From: UMGS1883 sp045636425
GTDB taxonomy: Bacteria; Bacillota; Clostridia; UMGS1883
Reading direction: 5' to 3'
NCBI GenBank assembly: GCA_045636425.1
Contig: JAZTXM010000005.1
Coordinates: 39,563-103,562, forward strand
Length of the DNA: 64,000 nucleotides
The position numbers and the translations under genes are program-made. Below, in pieces: positions 51,588 to 59,235 of this stretch. The notes below the pieces were generated by a model. That model was not told the origin of the DNA, made no database searches, and worked only from the letters and a program-made list of their open reading frames with translations. The stretch's first letter is position 1, and the number at the start of each line of letters is the position of its first letter.

Positions 51588-52937
51588 ATGAAAAACGAAT
51601 ACTTACTCAGTGTCCTTGAAAATGTAAAGAAAAAGGACGCTAATGAACCTGAATTTATTCAGACAGTTACAGAGGTTTTGGAAAGCCTTGAGCACGTTCT
51701 TGAAAAACGCCCCGAGCTTGCCCAGACAGGTCTTTTCGAGAGACTTGTTGAGCCCGAAAGACAGATTCTTTTCCGTGTTCCCTGGGTTGATGACAACGGC
51801 AATGTTCAGGTTAACCGCGGTTTCCGCGTTCAGTTTAACGGTGCAATCGGACCTTTCAAGGGCGGACTTCGTTTCCATCCCTCCGTTAACCTTTCTATTA
51901 TGAAGTTCCTTGCTTTCGAGCAGACATTTAAGAACAGCCTTACAGGTCTTCCCATCGGTGGCGGTAAGGGCGGTAGTGACTTCGACCCCAGAGGTAAGTC
52001 TGACGGAGAAATCATGCGTTTCTGCCAGAGCTTTATGACAGAGCTTTATCGTCATATCGGTCCCGACGTTGACGTTCCCGCAGGTGACATCGGCGTTGGT
52101 GCAAGAGAAATCGGCTACCTTTACGGTCAGTACAAGAGAATTAAGGGTTGCTGGGAAAACGGCGTTCTTACAGGTAAGGGCCTTTCCTACGGCGGTTCTC
52201 TTATCCGTCCCGAAGCTACAGGCTACGGTGCTACATACTACGCTTGTGAGGTGCTTAAGCATTTCGGCGAAACAATCGAAGGAAAGACAGTTGCAATTTC
52301 AGGCTTCGGTAACGTTGCCTGGGGTGTTGCGGCAAAGGTAGCTCAGCTCGGCGGTAAGGTTATCACAATTTCCGGTCCCGACGGCTATGTATATGATCCC
52401 AACGGTGTAACAACTCAGGAAAAGATTGATTACATGCTTGAAATGAGAGCTTCCGGCAGAGATAAAGCTCAGGATTATGCTGACAAGTTCGGCTGTCAGT
52501 TCTTCCCCGGCGAGAAGCCCTGGGGTGTTAAGGCAGATATCTGCATGCCCTGTGCTACTCAGAACGAAATCGGTATCGAAGAAGCTAAGAAGATTATTGC
52601 AAACGGTACAAAGTACTATATCGAGGTTGCAAACATGCCCACAACAAACGAGGCTGTTGCACTTCTTAAGGAAAGCGGCCTTATCGTAGGTCCTTCAAAG
52701 GCTGTAAACGCAGGCGGCGTTGCAGTATCTGCACTTGAAATGGCTCAGAACTCTATGCGTTACAGCTGGAGTGCTGAAGAAGTTGACGAAAAGCTTAAGG
52801 GCATCATGGCAAACATCCATAAGGTTAGTGAAGAAGCCGCTATGGAATACGGCCTTGGTTATGACCTTGTAGCAGGTGCTAATATCGCAGGCTTCAAGAA
52901 GGTTATGGAAGCTATGCTCGCTTACGGCGTTTGCTAA
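51588..52937 (+). CDS. gdhA: Glutamate dehydrogenase, hexameric class I
   Basis: 449 residues, normal length. KGGLRFHPSVNLSIMKFLAFEQTFKNSL, LPIGGGKGGSDFDPRGKS (catalytic Lys), DVDVPAGDIGVGAREIGYLYG and the Rossmann motif AISGFGNVAWG. Converts 2-oxoglutarate and ammonia to glutamate; NADP use is likely for this subfamily but not proven. Codon usage is strongly biased to C-ending codons, consistent with high expression from the perfect promoter. Its terminator has been split by the IS3 element at 52974. Confidence 0.96.
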   Translation: MKNEYLLSVLENVKKKDANEPEFIQTVTEVLESLEHVLEKRPELAQTGLFERLVEPERQILFRVPWVDDNGNVQVNRGFRVQFNGAIGPFKGGLRFHPSVNLSIMKFLAFEQTFKNSLTGLPIGGGKGGSDFDPRGKSDGEIMRFCQSFMTELYRHIGPDVDVPAGDIGVGAREIGYLYGQYKRIKGCWENGVLTGKGLSYGGSLIRPEATGYGATYYACEVLKHFGETIEGKTVAISGFGNVAWGVAAKVAQLGGKVITISGPDGYVYDPNGVTTQEKIDYMLEMRASGRDKAQDYADKFGCQFFPGEKPWGVKADICMPCATQNEIGIEEAKKIIANGTKYYIEVANMPTTNEAVALLKESGLIVGPSKAVNAGGVAVSALEMAQNSMRYSWSAEEVDEKLKGIMANIHKVSEEAAMEYGLGYDLVAGANIAGFKKVMEAMLAYGVC

Positions 52938-52957
52938 AAACAGAGTTTGCATATCAC

Positions 52958-52973
52958 AAAAAGGAATCCAAAA
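52958..52973 (+). terminator. Left half of the gdhA terminator (interrupted by IS3)
   Basis: AAAAAGGAATCC (52958-52969) is the left arm; the right arm GGATTCCTTTTTT is at 54327-54339, on the other side of the insertion. Joining them through AAAATC restores a 12-bp stem with a T6 tail. Confidence 0.85.
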
Positions 52974-53036
52974 TGAACTGCCCCAATTTGTACAGACATC
53001 ACAAAAAAGGAACTATGGTAGTTTAAATATTAATTT

Positions 53037-53891
53037 TCAAGCAACATACTGACTTCGTTTTTCAAGCGGAGTCAGTTTTGTTTTTAACTGTATTCTTTCG
53101 TTGTTGTAAAAATGTATATATTCTCCTATGAGCAAACGAGCATCCTCATAGCTTTTAAGTTTAGTTCGATGAATACACTCTGTTTTAAGGATTGAAAAGA
53201 AATTTTCGGCTAAAGCGTTATCATATGGATTTCCTTTCCTTGACATTGATGGCGTAATGTTGTATGATTTAGTTAGCTTAAAGTACGCATGTGAAGTATA
53301 CTGAAAGCCTTGGTCACTGTGGAGTTGCAGCTCTGCGGTGACCTTTTCTCTTTTTTTTGCTTCTCTGATTGTAGAAAGTACAAGATTAATGTTTTGTTCT
53401 GTACCGGTTTTGAAAGCAACAATACTGTTGTCAAACAAATCTCGAATGATAGATAAATACAATGTTCCTTGACCGGTTTTGATGTATGAAATATCTGTAA
53501 CCCATTTTTGATTTGGTCTTTCGGCTTTAAAATCTCTGTTTAGCAAATTTGGATAACGATGCAAATATTCTCCATAATTACGATATTTCTTTCTTCTAAC
53601 AACGGATAACAGATTGTATTTCTGCATTACACGGAGGATTGTTTTCGGATTATGATGTATTCCTTGTCTTTCAAGCCATATATGCACTCTACGATACCCA
53701 TAAGTTTTACCACTTTTTTCTTGACAGTTCATTATCTTTTCCGCCAAAGGCAAGTCTTTTGCAGGTATATCCATTCGTGATACATAGGCGTAGTATCCGC
53801 TTCTTGAAACATTAAAAAATCTACACATTTCACTAATTGAATACTTTTCTTTATGACGATAGATAACCATGTATTTTACACTTGTTCTCAC
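53037..53891 (-). CDS. IS3-family transposase OrfB (DDE catalytic domain)
   Basis: 284 residues. HTH-21 region (SISEMCRFFNVSRSGYYAYV), then the rve integrase core with catalytic WVTDISYI, LHSDQGFQYTS and NPYDNALAENFFSILKTE (D, D, 35 residues, E). Overlaps orfA by four bases in the -1 frame; the AGAAAGG region just before the orfA stop may allow -1 frameshifting into OrfAB, or orfB may start at GTG 53891 by coupling. Confidence 0.93.
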   Translation of the reverse strand: MRTSVKYMVIYRHKEKYSISEMCRFFNVSRSGYYAYVSRMDIPAKDLPLAEKIMNCQEKSGKTYGYRRVHIWLERQGIHHNPKTILRVMQKYNLLSVVRRKKYRNYGEYLHRYPNLLNRDFKAERPNQKWVTDISYIKTGQGTLYLSIIRDLFDNSIVAFKTGTEQNINLVLSTIREAKKREKVTAELQLHSDQGFQYTSHAYFKLTKSYNITPSMSRKGNPYDNALAENFFSILKTECIHRTKLKSYEDARLLIGEYIHFYNNERIQLKTKLTPLEKRSQYVA

Positions 53892-54238
53892 TTCCTTTCT
53901 GTGAGCGAGAGAAAATCCCGCATTAATGCATTTTCCATTTCCAATCTTTTAATCTGTGTTTCTTTTCTTGATATTTCATATTGTAGTTGTGACAACTTGC
54001 TTAATTGCTGAATAGATGGTGGTAGCAATTCACCATCTATTCTCGGCCTTCCTTTGGGTTTTATGGTTATTCCAGAGGCAAGTTTTTTCTGAGCCATATG
54101 ATATCTGTAAACACAATTATCAATCTGCTTGTACTTCAATCCAAATTTTTCTCCAATTTCTTTCTTAGTTAAACCTTTTTCATACATTTCTATGATTTCT
54201 TTTTCGTATTCCTTCATATTTCGATATTCCCTTGGCAT
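53888..54238 (-). CDS. IS3-family transposase OrfA
   Basis: 116 residues. N-terminal helix-turn-helix (MYEKGLTKKEIGEKFGLKYKQID) for binding of the terminal repeats and a C-terminal leucine-zipper-like coiled coil (SKLSQLQYEISRKETQIKRLEMENALM). Start ATG 54238; its ribosome site AGGGGGA lies in the right arm of the hairpin at 54247-54281. Confidence 0.92.
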   Translation of the reverse strand: MPREYRNMKEYEKEIIEMYEKGLTKKEIGEKFGLKYKQIDNCVYRYHMAQKKLASGITIKPKGRPRIDGELLPPSIQQLSKLSQLQYEISRKETQIKRLEMENALMRDFLSLTERK

Positions 54239-54246
54239 AAAAAATC

Positions 54247-54281
54247 CCCCTATGGTAGTTTATTATATTCTACCATAGGGG
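54247..54281 (-). promoter_or_regulatory. IS end hairpin masking the orfA ribosome site, with a -10 box in its loop
   Basis: CCCCTATGGTAG (54247-54258) and CTACCATAGGGG (54270-54281), 12-bp perfect stem, 11-base loop. On the minus strand the loop holds TATAAT (54262-54267), and the 3' arm holds the orfA ribosome site. T-runs flank both sides, so it also looks like a bidirectional terminator. Confidence 0.75.
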
Positions 54282-54326
54282 TCCTCTTTTTTCTATTGTC
54301 CATTTTTACTGGACCTGTTCAAAATC

Positions 54327-54339
54327 GGATTCCTTTTTT
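54327..54339 (+). terminator. Right half of the gdhA terminator (interrupted by IS3)
   Basis: GGATTCC followed by T6, complementary to 52958-52969 across the insertion. Confidence 0.85.
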
Positions 54340-54400
54340 GATTTCACTTTGCCTTTAAAAAAATAGTTGTATATCTTAGCAAATTGTGGTAAGATAGAAT

Positions 54401-54555
54401 TGCAACACAACCGAATAAAAAGAATGTTACGAGGAATGCTTGTTTTGGTAAAAAGTGTTTCTCTTTTCCTCGTGATGTTCTTTATTCTAGAGGTTGTGTT
54501 GCAGCAGTAAGAGAACACTTTTTCAGTGCGTAGTCTTACGGCTACGCACTTTTTT
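54401..54555 (+). ncRNA. Candidate structured small RNA or leader with pseudoknot and terminator
   Basis: Possible promoter TTGTAT (54367-54372), 17 bases, TAAGAT (54390-54395). Closing stem TGCAACACAACC (54401-54412)/GGTTGTGTTGCA (54492-54503); inner GAATAAA/TTTATTC and ACGAGGAA (54429-54436)/TTCCTCGT (54466-54473). Apical segment 54450-54465 (AAAAAGTG...CTCTT) is complementary, with one bulge, to 54509-54523 (AAGAGAACACTTTTT). Terminator AGTGCGTAG/CTACGCACT (54525-54550) plus T6. Could be a free RNA (6S-like rod shape) or a leader controlling the gene at 54576. No known family recognised. Confidence 0.6.
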
Positions 54556-54575
54556 ATTGAAAGAAGGTAGAGAAG

Positions 54576-54830
54576 ATGAAATCAAGCAATAAAAGCTATT
54601 TTCGGGGACTAATCATAGGGTGCGTTGGGGCATTCGTTATGGCGAAAGGTATAGCTCTGTTATTGGAAACTATAGAAGAACTTGCGAAAATGGTAGCGGA
54701 GCAAGGACATAGCGTTTTTGATGCGTTTTTACATACATTCGGGGATGTTTTCGGCTTAATACTGCTTGTCGCAGGAGTTTATGTTATATATGAGGGTGCA
54801 AAAAAAGCAGGTGTTATAGCCGATAACTAA
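54576..54830 (+). CDS. Small membrane protein of unknown function
   Basis: 84 residues from ATG 54576 (AAGAAGGTAGAGAAG upstream). Two hydrophobic segments, about 9-29 (GLIIGCVGAFVMAKGIALLL) and 58-75 (VFGLILLVAGVYVIYEGA), with an acidic amphipathic stretch between. No family recognised. It lies 20 bases after the terminator of the candidate RNA and upstream of the Phd-Doc pair, in the accessory segment next to IS3. Confidence 0.7.
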   Translation: MKSSNKSYFRGLIIGCVGAFVMAKGIALLLETIEELAKMVAEQGHSVFDAFLHTFGDVFGLILLVAGVYVIYEGAKKAGVIADN

Positions 54831-54853
54831 GAAGAAAAGAATAAAATAGTATG

Positions 54854-54898
54854 TTGACAATATCCTACAATTTGTATATAATATAAATTGTAGGATAT
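54854..54898 (+). promoter_or_regulatory. phd-doc promoter with operator palindrome
   Basis: TTGACA (54854-54859), 17-base spacer, TATAAT (54877-54882). ATATCCTACAATTT (54860-54873) and AAATTGTAGGATAT (54885-54898) form a 14-bp perfect inverted repeat centred on the -10 box, the expected site for autorepression by the antitoxin. Confidence 0.9.
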
Positions 54899-54927
54899 AT
54901 TTATTGTATAAATAATAGGAGGAAGCT

Positions 54928-55170
54928 ATGAATATAAATACAGAAACAATTACTACCATGACAGAGGCAAATCAGAATTTTTCAAAGGTTGCCAGGGTGG
55001 CAGAGAATAACGGACAGGCGGTTATATTTAAAAACAACAAGCCGAAATTTTTGCTCATTGATGTAGACTCAAATTCATACTTTGATATTACTGATGACGA
55101 AAAAATTGATGTGGCGGCAAAAAGAATTATGACCAGATTCAAGCCTGCCTTTGAGGAGCTGGCAAAATGA
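54928..55170 (+). CDS. phd: Antitoxin, Phd/YefM family
   Basis: 80 residues. N-terminal Phd fold (ITTMTEANQNFSKVARVAENNGQAVIFKNNKPKFLLID) that binds DNA and a C-terminal tail (AAKRIMTRFKPAFEEL) that would wrap the toxin. Overlaps doc by four bases (ATGA). AGGAGGAAG upstream of ATG. Confidence 0.9.
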   Translation: MNINTETITTMTEANQNFSKVARVAENNGQAVIFKNNKPKFLLIDVDSNSYFDITDDEKIDVAAKRIMTRFKPAFEELAK

Positions 55171-55544
55171 TTAAATTAAGTAAGGAAAAGGTGCTTTTGC
55201 TTCACCAGCTGATAGCAGAAGAAACAGGCGGAAGTGTTGGCGTCAGAGACATCGGGCTATTAGAAAGCGCTCTTAATAATGCGTATGCAACATTTGGCGG
55301 AGAAGAGCTTTATAAGAGCAAAGAGGAAAAGGCGGCAAGCCTTGGATTTTCTTTAATATCCAATCATGCCTTTGTTGATGGGAATAAGAGAATAGGTGTA
55401 TATGTTATGCTGACATTTCTGGAAGCAGAAGGCATAAAAATGAACTGCACAAATGCGGATGTTGTTAATTTCGGTTTGTCTGTTGCTTCGGGCGAAATGA
55501 AATATGATGAAATTTTAAATTGGATAAATAAATTTAGAAAATAG
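55167..55544 (+). CDS. doc: Death-on-curing toxin, Doc/Fic family
   Basis: 125 residues. Fic motif HAFVDGNKRIGVYVMLTFLEA (about residue 68) with catalytic His and the Doc-type GNKR; N-terminal LLHQLIAEETGGSVGVRDIGLLESAL is typical. Doc phosphorylates and inactivates EF-Tu in known cases. Coupled to the antitoxin; the pair likely stabilises the accessory segment. Confidence 0.92.
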   Translation: MIKLSKEKVLLLHQLIAEETGGSVGVRDIGLLESALNNAYATFGGEELYKSKEEKAASLGFSLISNHAFVDGNKRIGVYVMLTFLEAEGIKMNCTNADVVNFGLSVASGEMKYDEILNWINKFRK

Positions 55545-55567
55545 TTTTTAAACTGAGGAGGATTAAC

Positions 55568-56020
55568 ATGAACAAACATGAACAGCTTGCACATAAATAT
55601 TTTACCGAAGGGTACAACTGTGCACAGGCAGTATTTGCCGCATTTCACGAGGAAATGGGGATAGATGAAAAAACCGCGCTTAATATGTCCTCTGCCCTTG
55701 GAGGCGGTATGGGTCGGCTCAGAGAAGTGTGCGGAGCAGTCAGCGGTATGTTTATGGTACTGGGTACACTTTATGGATATGATGATGCAAAAGATGATGA
55801 GGCAAAGATGCTGCTCTACTCACGCGTGCAGGAAATGGCGGTGCAGTTTAAGGATGAGTACGGTACAATTATTTGCCGTGAGCTATTGGGTGTAGACGGT
55901 GCGCAGGCACCCACACCCACTCCGAGAAATCCCGAATTTTACCAAGAGCGTCCGTGTCTTGGCTTCGTGGTGAGTGCGGCACGCATTATGTCAGAATTTA
56001 TTGAAAAAAATAAAGGCTAA
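55568..56020 (+). CDS. C_GCAxxG_C_C family protein
   Basis: 150 residues. Conserved cysteine pattern: NCAQAVF, VCGAVSGMFMVLG, IICRELLG and RPCLGFVVSAARI. Family of probable redox or metal-binding proteins in anaerobes, often near metal or sulphur genes; function unproven. GAGGAGGA upstream. Separate from doc by 23 bases. Confidence 0.88.
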   Translation: MNKHEQLAHKYFTEGYNCAQAVFAAFHEEMGIDEKTALNMSSALGGGMGRLREVCGAVSGMFMVLGTLYGYDDAKDDEAKMLLYSRVQEMAVQFKDEYGTIICRELLGVDGAQAPTPTPRNPEFYQERPCLGFVVSAARIMSEFIEKNKG

Positions 56021-56066
56021 AAAGAAATTGCGGCAAAATCTTTATATTTTGCCGCAATTTCTTTTT
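56019..56066. terminator. Bidirectional terminator
   Basis: About 21-bp stem (core GAAATTGCGGCAAAAT/ATTTTGCCGCAATTTC) with A and T runs on both sides, between the C_GCAxxG_C_C gene and the convergent small gene. Confidence 0.9.
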
Positions 56067-56268
56067 AGTCCTCAAAATCATCTTCGGGAAAGCTTCCGCG
56101 AAGAAACCAATCGGGCATAAATCCCGGAGGATAAAGCTCGGGGGCTTCCTCCTCCTTTTCTTTGCTTTCCACCGCCATGGGAGCAGAAAAATCCCCTAAA
56201 GAAAGCCGCGGCATCAGTTTTGCCGGCACGGCGTAGGTTATATAACACATTGGCTCATTGTTTTGCAT
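56065..56268 (-). CDS. Small acidic hypothetical protein
   Basis: 67 residues from ATG 56268 with GAGGTG 6 bases upstream on the minus strand. Contains CYITYAVPAKLMPRLSLGDFSAPM, a Glu/Lys-rich stretch and an acidic tail (PEDDFED). No family recognised. The ribosome site and the terminator at its end support it being real. A spore-related role is possible in this neighbourhood but unproven. Confidence 0.6.
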   Translation of the reverse strand: MQNNEPMCYITYAVPAKLMPRLSLGDFSAPMAVESKEKEEEAPELYPPGFMPDWFLRGSFPEDDFED

Positions 56269-56310
56269 GTAAATCACCTCAAGTAATTATATGAACAAAA
56301 AACATAATTA

Positions 56311-56339
56311 TTGCCTTTTTGTATTTTTAGGTGTATAAT
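56311..56339 (+). promoter_or_regulatory. Promoter of the UPF0340 gene
   Basis: TTGCCT (56311-56316), 17-base spacer, TATAAT (56334-56339). Confidence 0.8.
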
Positions 56340-56377
56340 ATATGTCAGTGTAAATAAAACGAAAGGTCTGAATATAT

Positions 56378-56938
56378 ATGTTAAATAAAATCAAATCCGA
56401 AGCATCACAGGCGGCGGCGGAGCTTTGCGAGGCGGCAGGTCTTAAAAAAGGCGATATTTTCGTCGTTGGATGTTCCTCCAGCGAGGTAAGCGGTGAAAAG
56501 ATTGGCACCCACAGCAGTGAAGAAGTGGGAAAAGCCGTGTTTGAAGGCTTTTACTCCGTTTTAAAAGAAAAGGGAATATTTCTTGCCGCACAGTGCTGTG
56601 AGCATCTTAACAGAAGCCTTGTTACAGAGCGTGAATGTGCGGAAAAATATAATCTTGAAGAAGTGTGCGTAGTGCCTGTGCCCAAGGCGGGAGGCTCCTT
56701 TGCCACAGCGGCATACAAGGCCTTTGAAAACCCTGTAGTGATTGAAGAAATAAAAGGTCACGCAGGCATTGATATAGGCGGTACGCTCATCGGTATGCAC
56801 CTTAAAAGAGTGTGTGTCCCCGTTCGTCTTTCTGTAAAGAAAATCGGCGAAGCACCCATTATCTGTGCAAAAACACGCCCCCGTCTTATCGGCGGCGAGC
56901 GTGCAGTGTACAACTTCACCGAAGATGTGGTAAGATAA
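56378..56938 (+). CDS. UPF0340 (TIGR01440, YwlG-like) protein
   Basis: 186 residues. FVVGCSSSEVSGEKIGTHSSEEVGKAVFEG, AAQCCEHLNRSLVTER, PVPKAGGSFATAAYKAF and HAGIDIGGTLIGMHLKRV are characteristic of this Bacillota family of unknown biochemical role. Near-normal length. Followed after 24 bases by the flippase gene. Confidence 0.93.
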   Translation: MLNKIKSEASQAAAELCEAAGLKKGDIFVVGCSSSEVSGEKIGTHSSEEVGKAVFEGFYSVLKEKGIFLAAQCCEHLNRSLVTERECAEKYNLEEVCVVPVPKAGGSFATAAYKAFENPVVIEEIKGHAGIDIGGTLIGMHLKRVCVPVRLSVKKIGEAPIICAKTRPRLIGGERAVYNFTEDVVR

Positions 56939-56962
56939 GCTGATTGAGAAAGGTTTGTTTTT

Positions 56963-58576
56963 ATGGTTAAAAATAAAAAAACCCCCTCATTTTTAATGAA
57001 CGTAATAATGATTGTATTTGCTCAAATTGCCGTTAAACTTCTGGGCTTTGTCTACAGAATGGTTATTACCAATATTGACGGCTTCGGCGATATGGGTAAC
57101 GGATATTATAATTTCGGGTTCCAGATATATACCCTTCTTCTGGCGATAAGCTCCATCGGTATACCCAATGCTATTTCAAAGCTTGTGTCCGAGCGGTGTG
57201 CACTTGACGATTTTAAGGGTGCAATGCGAATTTTGCGTGTGGCACTTGTGCTTTTTGCCTGTGTGGGCACATTTTTCTCATTGGTAATGTTTTTCGGGGC
57301 ACAGTTTATAGCCACATCAATTCTTGATGCCCCCCCTGCGGTGCATACAATCAGAGTTTTGTCACCTGCAATCCTTTTTGTGTCGGTTTCCAGTGTTATA
57401 AGGGGATTTTTTGCAGGTCAGCATAATATGAAAGCTACCAACACCAGCCAGGTTATAGAGCAGTTTTTAAAATGTGTTTCCACCATCCTTATTGTGCTTG
57501 CCATGGTTGGAAGTTCCCCCGAATATATGGCGGCAGGTGCAACCCTTGCCACAACAATTTCTACTCTTTTAAGCTGTGTATACCTTTTTATATTCTATGG
57601 TGCAAACAGAAAGGATATTAGGGAGAAAACCCTTAAAGCTCCCGAAATCAAGCTTAGGGGAAGCGGAGCTAAAATAGCGAAAATGATTCTGTGGGTATCA
57701 GTTCCCATTTCATTGGGTGCAATAGTGGCGTCCCTTAACAGAATTGTGGATATTATAACGGTGGTGCGAGGTGTTAAAATAGCCCTTGCAGGCAGTATGA
57801 GCGGCATAGAGCTTGAAAAAGAAGCTGTAAGGCTCAGCGGAATTTTAAGCAAGACCGATGTTTTGGTAAATCTTCCGTTAGCTCTTAACACCGCCTTTTC
57901 CACAGTGCTTGTTCCCACGGTAGCAGGTGCATTGGCGGTAAAGGATTTTGATACGGCAAGGCAGAAAATATCATTTTCCCTGCTTATATCAACGGTTGTT
58001 GCACTTCCCTGTGCAATAGGTTATATGGTGCTTTCAGGACCGATTCTTCATATGATATATCCCAATGCCAGTGACGGCGCACTCTTGTTTTCGCTGGTTG
58101 CCCCCACTGTGTTTTTCTCCGCAATGAGTCAGACTATCTATGGCTCACTTCAAGGTATGGGAAAAATATTTGTCCCAGCCCTGAGCGTCTTGTGCGGCGG
58201 TATTATAAAGGTTATCCTTAATCTGATTCTTATCCCTATCCCGAATATTAATATTTACGGTGCACCTATAGGAAGCATTGCATGTCAGGCGACGGCATTT
58301 ATGATAAGCTTCTTTGTGCTCAAGAAAAATCTCCCCATGAAGCTCTCTTTCGGGAAGTATTTCCTTAAGCCCTTTATTTCTGCGGTTATAATGGGCGGAT
58401 GTGCGATTTTTGCACATAAGCTGATTTTGAACTTTGCCGGAAACAGCATAGCCACATTGGGCGCAATCTGCATTGCCGGAGGAATATATTTTGTTATTAT
58501 CGGAATACTTGGTGTATTTAGCAGAGAGGAGCTTTCGGCAATTCCATTCATCGGTAAAAAATTTAAAAAGAAATAA
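56963..58576 (+). CDS. Polysaccharide flippase, SpoVB-like (MVF/MATE superfamily)
   Basis: 537 residues, about 14 hydrophobic segments. N-terminal FLMNVIMIVFAQIAVKLLGFVYRMVITNIDG, GIPNAISKLVSE and GFFAGQHNMKATNTSQVIEQF match the SpoVB/YtgP group that moves lipid-linked oligosaccharides, in SpoVB's case for spore cortex synthesis. Because spoVAC-spoVAD follow, a spore role is likely; YtgP-like general flippase is the alternative. Confidence 0.88.
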   Translation: MVKNKKTPSFLMNVIMIVFAQIAVKLLGFVYRMVITNIDGFGDMGNGYYNFGFQIYTLLLAISSIGIPNAISKLVSERCALDDFKGAMRILRVALVLFACVGTFFSLVMFFGAQFIATSILDAPPAVHTIRVLSPAILFVSVSSVIRGFFAGQHNMKATNTSQVIEQFLKCVSTILIVLAMVGSSPEYMAAGATLATTISTLLSCVYLFIFYGANRKDIREKTLKAPEIKLRGSGAKIAKMILWVSVPISLGAIVASLNRIVDIITVVRGVKIALAGSMSGIELEKEAVRLSGILSKTDVLVNLPLALNTAFSTVLVPTVAGALAVKDFDTARQKISFSLLISTVVALPCAIGYMVLSGPILHMIYPNASDGALLFSLVAPTVFFSAMSQTIYGSLQGMGKIFVPALSVLCGGIIKVILNLILIPIPNINIYGAPIGSIACQATAFMISFFVLKKNLPMKLSFGKYFLKPFISAVIMGGCAIFAHKLILNFAGNSIATLGAICIAGGIYFVIIGILGVFSREELSAIPFIGKKFKKK

Positions 58577-58581
58577 TTTCC

Positions 58582-58619
58582 AAAAAGAAATTCTTTGAAA
58601 GAGAAGAATTTCTTTTTTT
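58582..58619 (+). terminator. Terminator after the flippase gene
   Basis: 14-bp stem AAAAAGAAATTCTT/AAGAATTTCTTTTT with an 8-base loop and continuing T-run. Confidence 0.85.
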
Positions 58620-58653
58620 ATTGGTTAAAATAACGTTGAAAGGATTGATTGCT

Positions 58654-58767
58654 ATGTTTAAATATAAATATTTTCTTATAGCACTGGCGTTTGCGGTATT
58701 GTGCATTTTAAGGGTTGTTGTTGCAGATAGCGGAACGGGAGCAACATATGCCGTAACTTTTATATAA
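58654..58767 (+). CDS. 37-residue hydrophobic peptide upstream of spoVAC
   Basis: MFKYKYFLIALAFAVLCILR start with one membrane segment (about 7-25), then VVVADSGTGATYAVTFI. GAAAGGA lies 9 bases before ATG, and the stop codon overlaps the ribosome site of spoVAC (TAAGGAGG), indicating coupling. No family recognised. Confidence 0.55.
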   Translation: MFKYKYFLIALAFAVLCILRVVVADSGTGATYAVTFI

Positions 58768-58784
58768 GGAGGCGTTAAATAAAT

Positions 58785-59222
58785 ATGCTGTCAAAAAAAG
58801 AGTACGCAAAAATTGTAAAAAGGCACAGCGGAAAATCTCCGATCGTAAAAGATACCTTAAGGGCGTTTTGGGTGGGAGGACTTATATGCACCATAGGGCA
58901 GTTTTTCCGCAATTTCTACTCTGCGCAGGGGCTTAATAAGGAAATGACGGGAACGGCGACGGGAATAACTCTGATTTTTATTGCCTCCATGCTCACCGCC
59001 ATAGGCGTTTTTGACCAAATCGGAAAATTTGCGGGAGCAGGCACGCTTGTTCCCATAACAGGCTTTTCAAACTCCGTCACCTCCCCTGCCATGGAATTCA
59101 AGGCGGAGGGCTTTGTACCCGGTGCGGCGGCAAAAATATTCACGGTGGCAGGACCTGTTATTGTCTATGGAACAACCTCCTCCGTAATAGCAGGGCTGAT
59201 ATATTTGCTTTTTCTTAAATGA
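58785..59222 (+). CDS. spoVAC: Stage V sporulation protein AC
   Basis: 145 residues, about four hydrophobic segments. KSPIVKDTLRAFWVGGLICTIGQ, GTLVPITGFSNSVTSPAMEFKAEG and GTTSSVIAGLIY are diagnostic. Mechanosensitive channel component for Ca-dipicolinate passage in forming and germinating spores. AAGGAGGCG upstream. Confidence 0.95.
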   Translation: MLSKKEYAKIVKRHSGKSPIVKDTLRAFWVGGLICTIGQFFRNFYSAQGLNKEMTGTATGITLIFIASMLTAIGVFDQIGKFAGAGTLVPITGFSNSVTSPAMEFKAEGFVPGAAAKIFTVAGPVIVYGTTSSVIAGLIYLLFLK

Positions 59223-59235
59223 AAGGATGAATAAA

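Larger units (their letters stand above)
52974..54321 (-). mobile_element. IS3-family insertion sequence, complete, 1348 bp
   Basis: Ends TGAACTGCCCCA (left) and its imperfect inverse TGGACCTGTTCA (right), both continuing as imperfect terminal inverted repeats that include CTATGGTAG (53014 area and 54250 area). AAA flanks both sides (52971-52973, 54322-54324) as a possible 3-bp target duplication. Contains orfA and orfB on the minus strand with an intact DDE triad, so it is probably active. Inserted in the loop of the gdhA terminator. Confidence 0.88.

Noticed and set aside
54401..54503. Interpretation of the large palindrome as a simple MITE
   Set aside because: Promoter-like and terminator sequences are in register with it, and arms are interrupted by internal loops; MITE origin is kept only as an alternative.
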